NCBI RefSeq assembly: GCF_000813425.1
Contig: NZ_JWIB01000029.1
Span: forward strand, 1-37,717
Reading direction: 5' to 3'
Length of the DNA: 37,717 nt
From: Sporosarcina sp. ZBG7A
Lineage (GTDB): Bacteria; Bacillota; Bacilli; Bacillales_A; Planococcaceae
The notes under the pieces were generated by a model, which was given only the letters and a program-made list of their open reading frames with translations, searched no databases and was not told the DNA's origin. Shown piece after piece: positions 26,964 to 35,766 of the stretch. The position numbers were made by a program, and so were the translations under genes. The number at the start of each line of letters is the position of its first letter. Position 1 is the stretch's first letter.

Positions 26964-27347
26964 TTATTCTCCGACAGTCATTTTGTCGTAGTCTTCAGGA
27001 GTCATAAGCTCATCCAGTTCAGCTGGTTTCGTTGCTTCCACAACGACCATCCAAGCACCCTCGTAAGGAGATTCGTTGACAAGCTCAGGGCTGTCCTCTA
27101 AATCTTCGTTCACTTCAACGACTTTACCGCTGATTGGTGCATATAGTTCTGAAACCGTTTTTACAGATTCAACGCTACCGAATGGCTCGTCTGATTTCAA
27201 TTCGTCGCCAACAGATGGCAATTCAACGAACACGATATCACCAAGCTCAGATTGTGCAAAGTGTGTAATACCAATTCGGTATTTACCGTCTTCTTCTTTA
27301 ACCCATTCGTGCTCTTCAGAATACTTCAAACCTTGTGGTGTGCTCAT
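26964..27347 (-). CDS. gcvH: Glycine cleavage system H protein GcvH
   Basis: A 127-residue lipoyl-carrier protein of the glycine cleavage system; in Firmicutes it also serves as lipoyl relay to other dehydrogenases. The lipoylated lysine is Lys63 in [13 protein letters not shown]-terminus [17 protein letters not shown] is typical. Start ATG 27347 follows GGAGGGG by 6 nt. The other glycine cleavage genes (gcvT, gcvP) are not here, as in B. subtilis where gcvH is separate. LipA at 3455-4402 is the enzyme that would modify it. Confidence 0.95.
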   Translation of the reverse strand: MSTPQGLKYSEEHEWVKEEDGKYRIGITHFAQSELGDIVFVELPSVGDELKSDEPFGSVESVKTVSELYAPISGKVVEVNEDLEDSPELVNESPYEGAWMVVVEATKPAELDELMTPEDYDKMTVGE

Positions 27348-27424
27348 TCTATTCCCCTCCAACTAATAATTGTTATATCTGATTCTATTTTGCCACAGGT
27401 ACCTTTGAAAGACAAGAAATGAAG

Positions 27425-27784
27425 TTATGCCTTCCACGTTTCTGCAAACGTTTGCTCATTGAACCCGACAGTAGTCGTTTTACCATCAGTCACAAGTGGA
27501 CGCTTAATGAGCATGCCGTCAGACGCTAGCAATTGGATTTGTTCATCCTCACTCATAGTAGCAAGTTTGTCCTTTAAACCGAGTTCACGATATTTCATGC
27601 CACTCGTGTTAAAGAACTTCTTCAACGGCATTTCAGAACTAGTGATCATTTCTTTCAATGCTTGTTCGCTCGGTGGCTGTTCAGCAATGTTGGATGCATC
27701 GTAAGAAATATCATTTTCTTTCAGCCACTTTTCAGCCTTTTTACATGTTGTACATTTTGGATAGCCATAATAGTGCAGTCCCAA
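27425..27784 (-). CDS. yusI: ArsC/Spx family protein (YusI-like)
   Basis: About 119 residues, matching YusI of the arsenate reductase/Spx-related family. The redox motif is Cys11-T-T-Cys14 in YGYPKCTTCKKAEKWL. Conserved segments LPLKKFFNTSGMKYRELGLKDKL and ASDGMLIKRPLVTDG follow. Whether it reduces arsenate or acts as a redox or regulatory protein is unknown. I favour a TTG start at 27784 preceded by GGGGGTGA, giving the usual family N-terminus; an ATG at 27808 adds eight residues but has a weak SD. Confidence 0.82.
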   Translation of the reverse strand: MGLHYYGYPKCTTCKKAEKWLKENDISYDASNIAEQPPSEQALKEMITSSEMPLKKFFNTSGMKYRELGLKDKLATMSEDEQIQLLASDGMLIKRPLVTDGKTTTVGFNEQTFAETWKA

Positions 27785-27815
27785 TACAGTCACCCCCATT
27801 GGTTCCATTTTACCA

Positions 27816-27851
27816 CAAAAACATCCAGACTACAGAATTGCAGTCTGGATG
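27816..27851 (-). terminator. Intrinsic terminator of the fadNAE operon
   Basis: Stem ATCCAGACT/AGTCTGGAT with a 10-nt loop followed by GTTTTTG on the minus strand, about 22 bp past the fadE stop. Confidence 0.82.
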
Positions 27852-27872
27852 GGAGTGTACAAAAGTTATGAA

Positions 27873-29660
27873 TTAAACAACATACTTCGCAGCATCGATC
27901 AGCTTGACTGATGCTTCACGCTTCTTCGCAATTACGTTGTAAGGGTTTGAGCGAGTCAACTTACGCAATGCTGAAATCATCATGCGCTGGTTATCTCCGT
28001 CCACTGCAGCGTAAAGCGTTTCTTTCGCATCGCGTTCGATTGCGGCAAATGCTTCTTGACAGAAGATCTCTGTGTACAAGATTTTTTGTTGTTCTTTTTC
28101 TGCTCCGTTTTTCGCGACTGCTTTTTCAGTACGTAGGAGTGCAGATTCCATTGCAAAGATGTTATTAGCAATATCAGCAATGTTCACAAGAACTTCTTGT
28201 TCCTGCTCGAGTTTCGTACCATAGCGTTGTGCAGCTAATCCAGCAGCTAGCAAACCAATTTTCTTTGCATTCTTCACAAGAACTTTTTCTTGTTCAAGCG
28301 GTGCATCGCCAATTTCTTCCGGCATCATCATAAGCAACTCTTCTTGAAGTGCTTGAGCTTGTTGCAACAATGGCAACTCGCCTTTTAGCGCTTTCTTCAT
28401 GAATGTTCCAGGAACGATCATACGGTTAATTTCGTTTGTTCCTTCGAAGATTCGGTTGATACGTGAATCGCGGTATGCGCGCTCTACTTCGTATTCAGCC
28501 ATGAAACCATATCCACCGTGTAGTTGAACCGCTTCGTCAACGATATAATCGAGTGTCTCAGACCCAACTACTTTGTTGATAGAACATTCAATCGCGTATT
28601 CAGCAATCGCCGCTGCAATCGCTTTTCCGTCTTTTTGCTGTTCAGCAGTCATCTGGCTTTGACGTTGCTCGAAGTAACCGACTGTACGATAAATCAAGCT
28701 TTCAGTCGCATAAAGCTGAGATGCCATCGTTGCAATCTTTTCTTTCGTCAAGTTGAACGATGAAATCGGCGTATTGAATTGCTTACGCTCGTTTGAATAC
28801 GAAATCGCAAGTTCAAGCGCACGTTTTGACCCACCAACTGTACCTACTCCAAGCTTATAACGACCAATGTTCAAGATGTTGAAAGCGATAATGTGACCAC
28901 GACCAACTTCTCCAAGCAAGTTCTCTACAGGAACTTCAGCATCAGATAAGATCAGTGTACGAGTAGATGAAGACTTGATGCCCATCTTTTTCTCTTCCGC
29001 TCCAACAGAAACACCAGGGAATTCGCGCTCTACGATGAATGCTGAGAATTTATCGCCATCGATTTTCGCATAGACAACGAAAACGTCAGCAAAGCCAGCG
29101 TTCGTAATCCACTGCTTTTCACCATTCAATACGTAGTGAGTACCCGCTGCGTTCATTTTTGCAGTCGTCTTCGCTCCAAGAGCATCTGAACCTGAACCTG
29201 GCTCAGTTAGTGCATACGCAGAGATTTTATCACCTGCTACAGAGTTCGGTAGGTACTTCTTCTTTTGCTCTTCGTTACCGAACAATACGATTGGAAGCGT
29301 ACCGATTCCAACGTGTGCACCGTGAGTGATTGAGAATCCACCAGCAACTGCTAGTTTCTCTGAGATCAATGCAGATGAGATTTTATCCAACCCAAGACCA
29401 TCATATTCTTCAGGAACGTCTGCGCCTAGAAGACCAAGATCTCCAGCAGATTTAAGAAGTTTCACGGAATGCTCAAACTCATGGTTTTCTAATTTATCCA
29501 CAACTGGAAGCACTTCGTTTTTCACGTAGTCTTCCGCTGTTTTCGCGATCATCTTTTGCTCGTCAGAAAAATCTTCGGGCGTGAATACGCGATCTGGTGT
29601 AATGTCTTCAGTTAAAAACGCCCCGCCTTTAATAAGCTCATTTGTCGTAGTTTCAGTCAT
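27873..29660 (-). CDS. fadE: Acyl-CoA dehydrogenase FadE
   Basis: A 595-residue flavoenzyme for the first step of fatty acid beta-oxidation, making trans-2-enoyl-CoA. The acyl-CoA dehydrogenase core covers about residues 30-415, with [15 protein letters not shown] and [17 protein letters not shown] around the FAD and substrate sites, and [24 protein letters not shown], where the Glu of FEGT is the expected catalytic base. A helical C-terminal extension of about 180 residues resembles the very-long-chain type and fits YusJ/FadE of B. subtilis. Last gene of fadN-fadA-fadE, 35 bp after fadA. Confidence 0.93.
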   Translation of the reverse strand: MTETTTNELIKGGAFLTEDITPDRVFTPEDFSDEQKMIAKTAEDYVKNEVLPVVDKLENHEFEHSVKLLKSAGDLGLLGADVPEEYDGLGLDKISSALISEKLAVAGGFSITHGAHVGIGTLPIVLFGNEEQKKKYLPNSVAGDKISAYALTEPGSGSDALGAKTTAKMNAAGTHYVLNGEKQWITNAGFADVFVVYAKIDGDKFSAFIVEREFPGVSVGAEEKKMGIKSSSTRTLILSDAEVPVENLLGEVGRGHIIAFNILNIGRYKLGVGTVGGSKRALELAISYSNERKQFNTPISSFNLTKEKIATMASQLYATESLIYRTVGYFEQRQSQMTAEQQKDGKAIAAAIAEYAIECSINKVVGSETLDYIVDEAVQLHGGYGFMAEYEVERAYRDSRINRIFEGTNEINRMIVPGTFMKKALKGELPLLQQAQALQEELLMMMPEEIGDAPLEQEKVLVKNAKKIGLLAAGLAAQRYGTKLEQEQEVLVNIADIANNIFAMESALLRTEKAVAKNGAEKEQQKILYTEIFCQEAFAAIERDAKETLYAAVDGDNQRMMISALRKLTRSNPYNVIAKKREASVKLIDAAKYVV

Positions 29661-29695
29661 TTCTAGTTCCTCCTCTATTTTACGTTCATGATTTT

Positions 29696-30871
29696 TTAAA
29701 GTAATTCAAACACGCCAGCTGCGCCCATTCCGCCACCGATACACATCGTAACGACACCGAATTGCTTGCCTTGACGCTTCAGTTCACTCATCATACGCAC
29801 AGTCAAAATCGTACCGGTTGCACCAAGTGGGTGACCGAGAGCGATTGCGCCGCCGTTGACGTTCACTTTGCTCGTATCTAATTTCAGCTCACGGATGACT
29901 TGAAGAGATTGCGATGCGAACGCTTCGTTCAATTCCCATACGTCAATATCGTCAATTGATAGTCCAGCGATTTTCAACGCTTTAGGAATCGCAGCGATTG
30001 GACCAATTCCCATAATTTCAGGTGGAACGCCTGCTACTGCAAACGAACGGAACTTCGCGATTGGCGTAAGCCCTTCCGCCACAGCTTTTTCACGATCCAT
30101 GACGAGTACAGATGCTGCACCGTCAGACGTTTGCGAAGCGTTACCTGCTGTTACTGATCCTGTAACGGAGAAGGCAGGACGCAATTTCGCTAGGATTTCC
30201 GTAGTTGTACCGCGACGTACGCCTTCATCCATAGAAAACGTTTCTTTTTTCTCTGCAAATTTCCCGTTGTTGTCGACATATCCTTTTGTAAATTCGACTG
30301 GGACGATTTCGTCATCGAACTTTCCAGCGTCAATCGCTGCTGCTGCGCGACGGTGAGATTCAACCGCAAACGCATCTTGGTCGTCACGACTGATTCCATA
30401 TTTTACGGCAACTTGCTCGGCAGTATGCCCCATTCCCATGTAATACTGAGGTGCTTCTTCAGCAAGCTTTGCATTCGGTCGAACGGTATTCCCCATCATT
30501 GGAACCATACTCATAGATTCTGCACCACCTGCTAGGATGGCTTCAGAGTGTCCAAGCATAATGCGTTCAGCTGCATAAGCAATGGACTGGAGTCCTGATG
30601 AACAAAAACGGTTGATGGTAATCGCTGGTGTCGTATCCGGTAATCCCGCAAGTGCACCGATATTACGTGCCATATTCATGCCTTGTTCTGCTTCCGGCAT
30701 TGCGCAGCCGATGATCAGGTCTTCAATCGGACCGTCATATCCTCCTGCGCGTTTTAATGTTTCTTTTATAGTAAGGGCTCCTAAATCATCTGGTCGGACT
30801 GTTGCAAGTGATCCTTTACCTGCTTTACCAACCGGTGTGCGGGAACCCGCTACGATTACTGCTTCACGCAT
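29696..30871 (-). CDS. fadA: Acetyl-CoA C-acyltransferase (3-ketoacyl-CoA thiolase) FadA
   Basis: A 391-residue thiolase for the last step of beta-oxidation. Active-site residues are visible: Cys90 in NRFCSSGLQS, His347 in ALGHPLGATG and Cys377 in CIGGGMGAAG. Start ATG 30871 has GAGGAGG about 7 nt upstream. A further in-frame ATG at 30901 overlaps the fadN TGA stop (ATGA) but has no SD. Middle gene of the operon. Confidence 0.95.
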   Translation of the reverse strand: MREAVIVAGSRTPVGKAGKGSLATVRPDDLGALTIKETLKRAGGYDGPIEDLIIGCAMPEAEQGMNMARNIGALAGLPDTTPAITINRFCSSGLQSIAYAAERIMLGHSEAILAGGAESMSMVPMMGNTVRPNAKLAEEAPQYYMGMGHTAEQVAVKYGISRDDQDAFAVESHRRAAAAIDAGKFDDEIVPVEFTKGYVDNNGKFAEKKETFSMDEGVRRGTTTEILAKLRPAFSVTGSVTAGNASQTSDGAASVLVMDREKAVAEGLTPIAKFRSFAVAGVPPEIMGIGPIAAIPKALKIAGLSIDDIDVWELNEAFASQSLQVIRELKLDTSKVNVNGGAIALGHPLGATGTILTVRMMSELKRQGKQFGVVTMCIGGGMGAAGVFELL

Positions 30872-30900
30872 TGTGTTTCCTCCTCTAAAAGTTCTGTTCA

Positions 30901-33285
30901 TCAGTTACGCAATGGTTTGCCTTTGACAAGCATGTGTTGCATGCGAGCTTGTGATTTCGGCTCTGCTACTAAGCTCAAGAACGCTTCTCGCTCTAAATCC
31001 AGCAAGTACTGCTCATCGACTAGTGTGCCGTATGGCAGTTTGCCTCCAGCCAATACGTATGCGAGTTTCTTCGCAATCTTCATATCATGATCGCTGATGA
31101 ACCCTGACAAACGCATGCCTTCAGCACCGAGTAATAACGTTGCATAGCCGGTTTCACCAACTACCGGGAATTTCTCATGCTTTGGCGCTTGATAGCCATT
31201 GTCATAAAGTGATAGTGCTGCTTGTTTTGCATCATATAATAGATGATCCGCATTGACGCTAATGCCATCTGCGAAATCGAGGAAGTTGTTTTCACGTGCT
31301 TCATCAGCGGAAGTCGACACTTTTGCCATCGCAATCGATTCGAATACGTTGTTCGCGATGTTTTGGTAGTCCACTTGAACGCCATTCGGCAATCCTTTTA
31401 AGTGTTTCAAGTAAAGACCGACGTTTCCGCCTCCACCAGGAATGAGTCCAACTCCAGCTTCAACGAGGCCGATATACGTTTCCATGGAAGCTTGGATATG
31501 AGCAGCTGGCAAGCAGACTTCTGCTCCGCCACCCAACGTCATTTGGAACGGTGCTGCAACGACTGGTTTCGATGAATACTTGATTTTCATCATTGCGTTT
31601 TGGAACGTACGCACTACGAAATCGAGTTCGAAGATGTTATCATCTTGCGCTTCCATCAAAATCATTCCGAGGTTTGCACCGACACAGAAGTTCTTTCCTT
31701 GGTTACCGATGACGAGACCTTTATAGTTCTTTTCAACTTCATCCACCGCAAAGTTAATCATTTGCATAATGTCGAGGCCAATCGCATTTGACTGTGAATG
31801 GAACTCAAGAAGTGCAATTCCGTCTCCCATGTCGATCAAGCTTGCGCCAGAGTTTTTCTTGATGACGCCATGCTTTTTCTTATAGCGCTTCAAGTCGATT
31901 ACTTTCTCATTAACCGGAACTGGAGAGTATCCTTCCCCATCGAAGTAGAAGAGCTCGTTGTCTTCCTCTTTATAGAAGGTTTCGAATCCTTTATCGAGCA
32001 ATTTTTGAGCGAATTCAGGAATTGTTTCTCCCTGTTCCTTCATCCGTTCGACTGATTTGCTGACACCGATAGCATCCCAAACTTCAAACGGCCCCTGTTG
32101 CCATCCGAAGCCCCATTTCATCGCATTATCGATGGATACGATTGTATCTGCGATTTTGCCATGCATGTCAGCAGAGTAAAGAAGTGTCGGCGCTAAGATG
32201 CTCCAGAGAAGCTCTCCTGTACGATCATCTGCGTACACTAATGACTTTACACGGTTGCCGAGTCCTTTTTGCTGCTTCGCCATTTCAATTGAAGGCGTTT
32301 TCATTTTCTTGACTAGGCCGTATTCAAGCGTCGATGAATCGATCTCGAAGATTTCTTTGCCTTTTTTCACAAAGAATCCTTGCTTCGCTTTAGCACCGAT
32401 CCACCCGTTGTCGATCATTTTCTTCATGAATTCAGGAAGTTCGAATACCGCCTGCTCTTCCCCTTCAGTCTTGTCGTAGACGTTTTTCGCAACATGCATG
32501 AATGTATCCAGCCCTACTACATCCAACGTGCGGAATGTCGCAGATTTTGGGCGTCCAATCAGAGTTCCAGTTACAGAGTCCACTTCACCAACTGTGTAAC
32601 TGCGTTTTTCCATCTCACGAAGCGTGACGAGAAGTCCGTATGTTCCGATTCGATTGGCGATGAAGTTCGGCGTGTCTTTAGCTAACACGACACCTTTACC
32701 AAGGCGATCTTCACCGAATGACGTCATGAACTCGATTACTTCATTTGAAGTCGTTTTTGCTGGAATCACTTCAAGCAATTTCAAGTAACGCGGCGGATTG
32801 AAGAAATGCGTACCTAGGAAATGTTTTTGGAAGTCTTCTGAACGACCTTCTGCCATAGCATCGATACTAATTCCTGATGTATTTGAAGTGACGATCGTTC
32901 CGGGTTTGCGAACAGCGTCGATTTTTTCATATAAGCCCTTTTTAACTTCTAAGTTTTCAACGATAACTTCAATGATCCAGTCCACGTCTTTCAACTTTTC
33001 TAAGTCGTCTTCCAAGTTGCCCGCTTCAATTAAAGCTAGGTTTTTCTTAGAAGTCAGTGGTGCTGGTTTTTGTTTTAGTAGTTTCTGAATCGATCCAGAT
33101 ACAACTCGATTGCGAACTGCCTTATGCTCCAGTGTAAATCCTTTTTTCTCTTCGTCTTCTGTCAATTTGTTTGGAACAATGTCCAGAAGAAGAACAGGAA
33201 TCCCAATATTGGCGAGGTGTGCAGCGATTCCAGACCCCATAACACCAGATCCGATAACTGCTGCTTTCTTAATTTGATAAGCCAC
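30901..33285 (-). CDS. fadN: 3-hydroxyacyl-CoA dehydrogenase/enoyl-CoA hydratase FadN
   Basis: A 794-residue multifunctional beta-oxidation enzyme. The N-terminal half is the NAD-dependent dehydrogenase, with Rossmann motif VIGSGVMGSGIAAHLANIG at residues about 10-28, HFFNPPRYLKLLEVIP near 150 and the 3HCDH C-terminal domains; the crotonase (hydratase) domain lies in the last third with CVGANLGMILMEAQ and QMTLGGGAEVCLPAAHIQA. This dehydrogenase-first order is the FadN type, the reverse of E. coli FadB. GTG start at 33285 has GGAGG 7 nt upstream. First gene of the operon, under a FadR-like operator. Confidence 0.94.
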   Translation of the reverse strand: MAYQIKKAAVIGSGVMGSGIAAHLANIGIPVLLLDIVPNKLTEDEEKKGFTLEHKAVRNRVVSGSIQKLLKQKPAPLTSKKNLALIEAGNLEDDLEKLKDVDWIIEVIVENLEVKKGLYEKIDAVRKPGTIVTSNTSGISIDAMAEGRSEDFQKHFLGTHFFNPPRYLKLLEVIPAKTTSNEVIEFMTSFGEDRLGKGVVLAKDTPNFIANRIGTYGLLVTLREMEKRSYTVGEVDSVTGTLIGRPKSATFRTLDVVGLDTFMHVAKNVYDKTEGEEQAVFELPEFMKKMIDNGWIGAKAKQGFFVKKGKEIFEIDSSTLEYGLVKKMKTPSIEMAKQQKGLGNRVKSLVYADDRTGELLWSILAPTLLYSADMHGKIADTIVSIDNAMKWGFGWQQGPFEVWDAIGVSKSVERMKEQGETIPEFAQKLLDKGFETFYKEEDNELFYFDGEGYSPVPVNEKVIDLKRYKKKHGVIKKNSGASLIDMGDGIALLEFHSQSNAIGLDIMQMINFAVDEVEKNYKGLVIGNQGKNFCVGANLGMILMEAQDDNIFELDFVVRTFQNAMMKIKYSSKPVVAAPFQMTLGGGAEVCLPAAHIQASMETYIGLVEAGVGLIPGGGGNVGLYLKHLKGLPNGVQVDYQNIANNVFESIAMAKVSTSADEARENNFLDFADGISVNADHLLYDAKQAALSLYDNGYQAPKHEKFPVVGETGYATLLLGAEGMRLSGFISDHDMKIAKKLAYVLAGGKLPYGTLVDEQYLLDLEREAFLSLVAEPKSQARMQHMLVKGKPLRN

Positions 33286-33306
33286 GTGAAATCCTCCCTT
33301 TGCTTT

Positions 33307-33324
33307 TGAATGAACGCTCATTCA
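33307..33324. promoter_or_regulatory. FadR (TetR-type) operator of fadNAE
   Basis: Perfect palindrome TGAATGAACGCTCATTCA, which fits the Bacillus FadR consensus TGAATGAMTANTCATTCA in both half-sites. It lies between the promoter and the fadN SD, so bound FadR would block elongation or initiation; long-chain acyl-CoA releases FadR in known systems. Confidence 0.82.
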
Positions 33325-33365
33325 TTTTGTGGGTAAAAAAAATAGAAACCTTTTCTATGAATCTA

Positions 33366-33394
33366 ATTGTAGACTATTTCCTGCGTTTTCGCAA
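33366..33394 (-). promoter_or_regulatory. Sigma-A promoter of fadNAE
   Basis: Minus strand -35 TTGCGA (33389-33394), 17-nt spacer, -10 TACAAT (33366-33371); the FadR palindrome begins about 42 bp downstream of the -10. Confidence 0.72.
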
Positions 33395-33446
33395 TATTTA
33401 AATCTAAAAAACAACTATTCATTCCTTCCGAAACAAGTTGATGGGC

Positions 33447-33461
33447 TGAAAGCGCTTTTCA
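33447..33461. promoter_or_regulatory. cre-like site (CcpA) in the fadN/thioredoxin intergenic region
   Basis: TGAAAGCGCTTTTCA differs from the near-ideal cre TGAAAGCGCTTTCA by one inserted T. It lies 53 bp upstream of the -35 box of fadN and 36 bp upstream of the thioredoxin-like start, so it could serve either gene. Candidate only. Confidence 0.4.
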
Positions 33462-33496
33462 TTGTACACTGAAGATATGAAAGGAGTCGAATATAC

Positions 33497-33817
33497 ATGG
33501 ATTCAATTACAACCGCAAAACAATTCGATGACATTATTAACGAACCATCACGCTCAGTTATTAAATTCCAGGCAGGATGGTGCCCAGACTGTCGAGTGAT
33601 GGACATGTTTATCGGACCTATTACAGAAGATTACGATCAGTACGATTGGTATGATGTAGACCGCGATGTTCTTCCTGAAATCGCAGAAAAGTATGATGTG
33701 ATGGGGATTCCGAGCTTACTCATTTTTGAAAATGGAGAGAAAAAAGCGCACCTTCATAGTGCCAACGCAAAATCTCCTGAGCAAGTGACAAGCTTCCTTG
33801 AAGGTCTAACAATTTAA
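33497..33817 (+). CDS. Thioredoxin family protein with WCPDC motif (YtpP-like)
   Basis: A 106-residue thioredoxin-fold protein with redox motif Trp28-Cys29-Pro-Asp-Cys32 and the cis-Pro loop MGIPSLLIF. The WCPDC form is unlike classical thioredoxin (WCGPC) and resembles YtpP-type proteins of Bacillales. A cytosolic thiol-redox role is likely, with partner unknown. ATG start with AAAGGAG about 10 nt upstream. It is divergent from fadN, and a strong terminator follows. Confidence 0.85.
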   Translation: MDSITTAKQFDDIINEPSRSVIKFQAGWCPDCRVMDMFIGPITEDYDQYDWYDVDRDVLPEIAEKYDVMGIPSLLIFENGEKKAHLHSANAKSPEQVTSFLEGLTI

Positions 33818-33835
33818 AAGATACTAGCAATTCCT

Positions 33836-33864
33836 CCGGCTGCCTATGCAGTCGGTTTTTTTTA
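33836..33864 (+). terminator. Intrinsic terminator after the WCPDC thioredoxin gene
   Basis: CCGGCTGC-ctat-GCAGtCGG followed by TTTTTTTT, 19 bp beyond the stop codon. Confidence 0.85.
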
Positions 33865-33925
33865 TGTATTTTTTTGAAAATCAGTTATACTTAAGAGAGG
33901 TTAAAGAAAAACTAAGAGGTGTAGA

Positions 33926-34384
33926 ATGAGTCATATAGAAGAAATTGCACAATTAAAAGCCACTATTGCCAAGTATGAAGAAATTATTAGTGAGACATCT
34001 GTTCCAATTATTACGTCAATTATTGATAATACAATCTTGCTCCCTATTGTCGGATATATAGATAGAGAACGAATGGAACGTATTCGCACGAAAGTTCTTG
34101 AGTATGCTGGGGACCATAGACATACTGAAGCTGCCGTATTCGACTTTTCAAGTATCCGTTTGGCTGAAGAGGAAGGTTTGGAAATGCTGACTCATGAATT
34201 GCAACTCATGCGATCCGAACTTCGATTGATGGGCATTCGTCCAATCATGGTTGGCTTCACTCCTCCATTTGTCCGTCAAATGGTTAATTCAGGAGTTGCT
34301 TCTGAAGTAGAGTCATACGCAAACTTCAAATCAGCACTACAAACTCTAATGGATGAAAAAGGACTTTCCTTTTCAAAAGAGTAA
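33926..34384 (+). CDS. STAS-domain protein, RsbR-like, lacking the phospho-threonines
   Basis: A 152-residue protein made of a short helical N-terminus (residues 1-27) and one STAS domain (about 28-145), starting VPIITSIIDNTILLPIVGYID as in RsbR-type stressosome proteins. In the usual phospho-acceptor position, where RsbR has Asp-Thr, it reads Ala-Glu-Glu-Glu (80-83), and the second site also lacks Thr (VRQMV). It could be a fixed-state or regulatory stressosome partner; this is inference. SD AAGAGGTG precedes the ATG. It is followed after 18 bp by a C39-like peptidase gene, suggesting a two-gene operon. Confidence 0.78.
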   Translation: MSHIEEIAQLKATIAKYEEIISETSVPIITSIIDNTILLPIVGYIDRERMERIRTKVLEYAGDHRHTEAAVFDFSSIRLAEEEGLEMLTHELQLMRSELRLMGIRPIMVGFTPPFVRQMVNSGVASEVESYANFKSALQTLMDEKGLSFSKE

Positions 34385-34402
34385 ATAAGGGAGGATTTTG
34401 TC

Positions 34403-34930
34403 GTGCCGTTCTTAAAACAACTACAAGGCAAATCACAATATGAACCTTCCATAGACATACAGCTAAGACCATCTGCATGCGGTCCCGTAACAGCTTCTGT
34501 GATCTTACACTATTTGAATGTCCCAATTTCCAAAGTTTCTGTCAATAAGCTTTACAAGCTATTAGGAACTACTCGAATCGGGTTATTCACATGGCGTTTC
34601 GTTCATAGGCTTCATAAGATACTAGGTGCCGATTGGGAAGTTCGGAAATGTTCGTTATCCGAAGCGATATCCGAACTTGAGAACGGACGTCCCGTTGCGG
34701 CGAAATTTGATAAATGGTTTACTTTCAAGTGGAGTGGAAAGTATGAATTCGACTATCACTGGGTACCTCTTATAGGATATGAAAAAAATGCGAATGATGT
34801 GATTCTCACAATTCATGACAATGGAAGCCCTTCTTCTCCTAGCAACTTGCGATTTGTCTCTTATCGAAAGAACCAAGAGGTTTTAACTTTTGTAAAAATC
34901 GCTCCAAGTTCCAAGCAAAAAGGACACTGA
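34403..34930 (+). CDS. C39-like (peptidase_C39_2) family protein, cytosolic
   Basis: A 175-residue protein with the papain-like C39 layout: Cys26 in RPSACGPVTASVIL, His119 in DYHWVPLIGYE and Asp139-Asn140 in TIHDNGSP. This fits the peptidase_C39_2/BtrH-like group, whose members cleave peptides or act as acyl/amide transferases. No signal peptide or membrane segment is seen, so it should act inside the cell, unlike YvpB-type secreted forms. GTG start with AGGGAGG 8 nt upstream. It is 18 bp behind the STAS gene and ends in a shared convergent terminator. Substrate unknown. Confidence 0.72.
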   Translation: MPFLKQLQGKSQYEPSIDIQLRPSACGPVTASVILHYLNVPISKVSVNKLYKLLGTTRIGLFTWRFVHRLHKILGADWEVRKCSLSEAISELENGRPVAAKFDKWFTFKWSGKYEFDYHWVPLIGYEKNANDVILTIHDNGSPSSPSNLRFVSYRKNQEVLTFVKIAPSSKQKGH

Positions 34931-34950
34931 TTCGCTCAGTGTCCTTTTTG
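34916..34950. terminator. Bidirectional terminator between the C39-like gene and the RsbR-like gene
   Basis: Perfect arms AAAAAGGACACTG and CAGTGTCCTTTTT around ATTCGCT, in the space between two convergent genes; it ends right at the stop codon of the minus-strand gene. Confidence 0.85.
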
Positions 34951-35766
34951 TTATGCTACATATTGAATTGCTTGTTTTAACGTTGCAAAGCTCTTGATGG
35001 AGCCGAAGTCTATACCAAGACCGACTAGCGTTTGTGCGATAGCAGGGGTTACTCCACTAACGACTGGAACAGTCCCAACTAACGACAGTGATTCAAAGAG
35101 TATGAATAACTGTTGAGCTACAAATGTATCCGTCGTTTGAAGTCCTGAAAGGTCGATGATCAAATGCTCGAGATTGAGTCGAACAGCTTCATTAAGAACT
35201 TTTTCTTGCAGCACGGTTCCTCTATTGAAATCCATAATACCGATTAACGGCAGGATAGCAGTCGTATCGTTAATGGATGCAATCGGAACGGATAATTCAG
35301 CAACCGCAGCTTGTGAAATCTTCAGCATTTCCTTTTCATAATGCACAAAAGGAAGGCTGAAGTAGTAGACGACATCGTTCACAATCGTATCGAGTACAGT
35401 CGTCAGTTCATACATTTCCTCTGAACTGATGTTACGGTTTAGTCCTTCATGCTTTAAAACGGTACCAATATATGCACGGTATTCAGGAACCTCACGAAGC
35501 ATCATGTCTAAAGAGACACTTTCTTTCTTCGCAAAGTGAGTCCCCGCTTCCTGTCCCCATTGACGCAATTGCTCAATTCGTTCTGTCTCCTCTAACTTCA
35601 GCGCATTCGCATATAGCTTTACTAATTCCATGCGAGATAGAAAGAGTTCTTCTTCAATACGATTCATAATCGGATAACGTTCGTTCTGCTGTTTAGTTAT
35701 CAGGCCTGCAAGTTGCTCAGCATTCTCCGTTACCTTATCACTTAAAAGGATCAATAATTCTTTCAT
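34951..35766 (-). CDS. RsbR-family stressosome/STAS protein
   Basis: A 271-residue RsbR paralogue. The N-terminal 150 residues are helical, probably the globin-like or other sensor fold of RsbR proteins, and the C-terminal STAS domain (about 159-271) starts VPIASINDTTAILPLIGIMD. Both phospho-acceptor positions seem present: Thr214 in TTDTFVAQQ and Thr246 in AIAQTLVGLGID. Such proteins form the stressosome that controls sigma-B or other outputs through RsbS, RsbT. None of those genes is here. ATG start with GGGGGAG. It overlaps the end of the exonuclease gene by 29 bp. Confidence 0.82.
   Translation of the reverse strand: MKELLILLSDKVTENAEQLAGLITKQQNERYPIMNRIEEELFLSRMELVKLYANALKLEETERIEQLRQWGQEAGTHFAKKESVSLDMMLREVPEYRAYIGTVLKHEGLNRNISSEEMYELTTVLDTIVNDVVYYFSLPFVHYEKEMLKISQAAVAELSVPIASINDTTAILPLIGIMDFNRGTVLQEKVLNEAVRLNLEHLIIDLSGLQTTDTFVAQQLFILFESLSLVGTVPVVSGVTPAIAQTLVGLGIDFGSIKSFATLKQAIQYVA

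Noticed and set aside
33463..33470. TTGTACACT as a -10 region for the WCPDC thioredoxin gene
   Set aside because: The nearest -35-like TTGATG is 21 nt away, too far for a normal sigma-A promoter.
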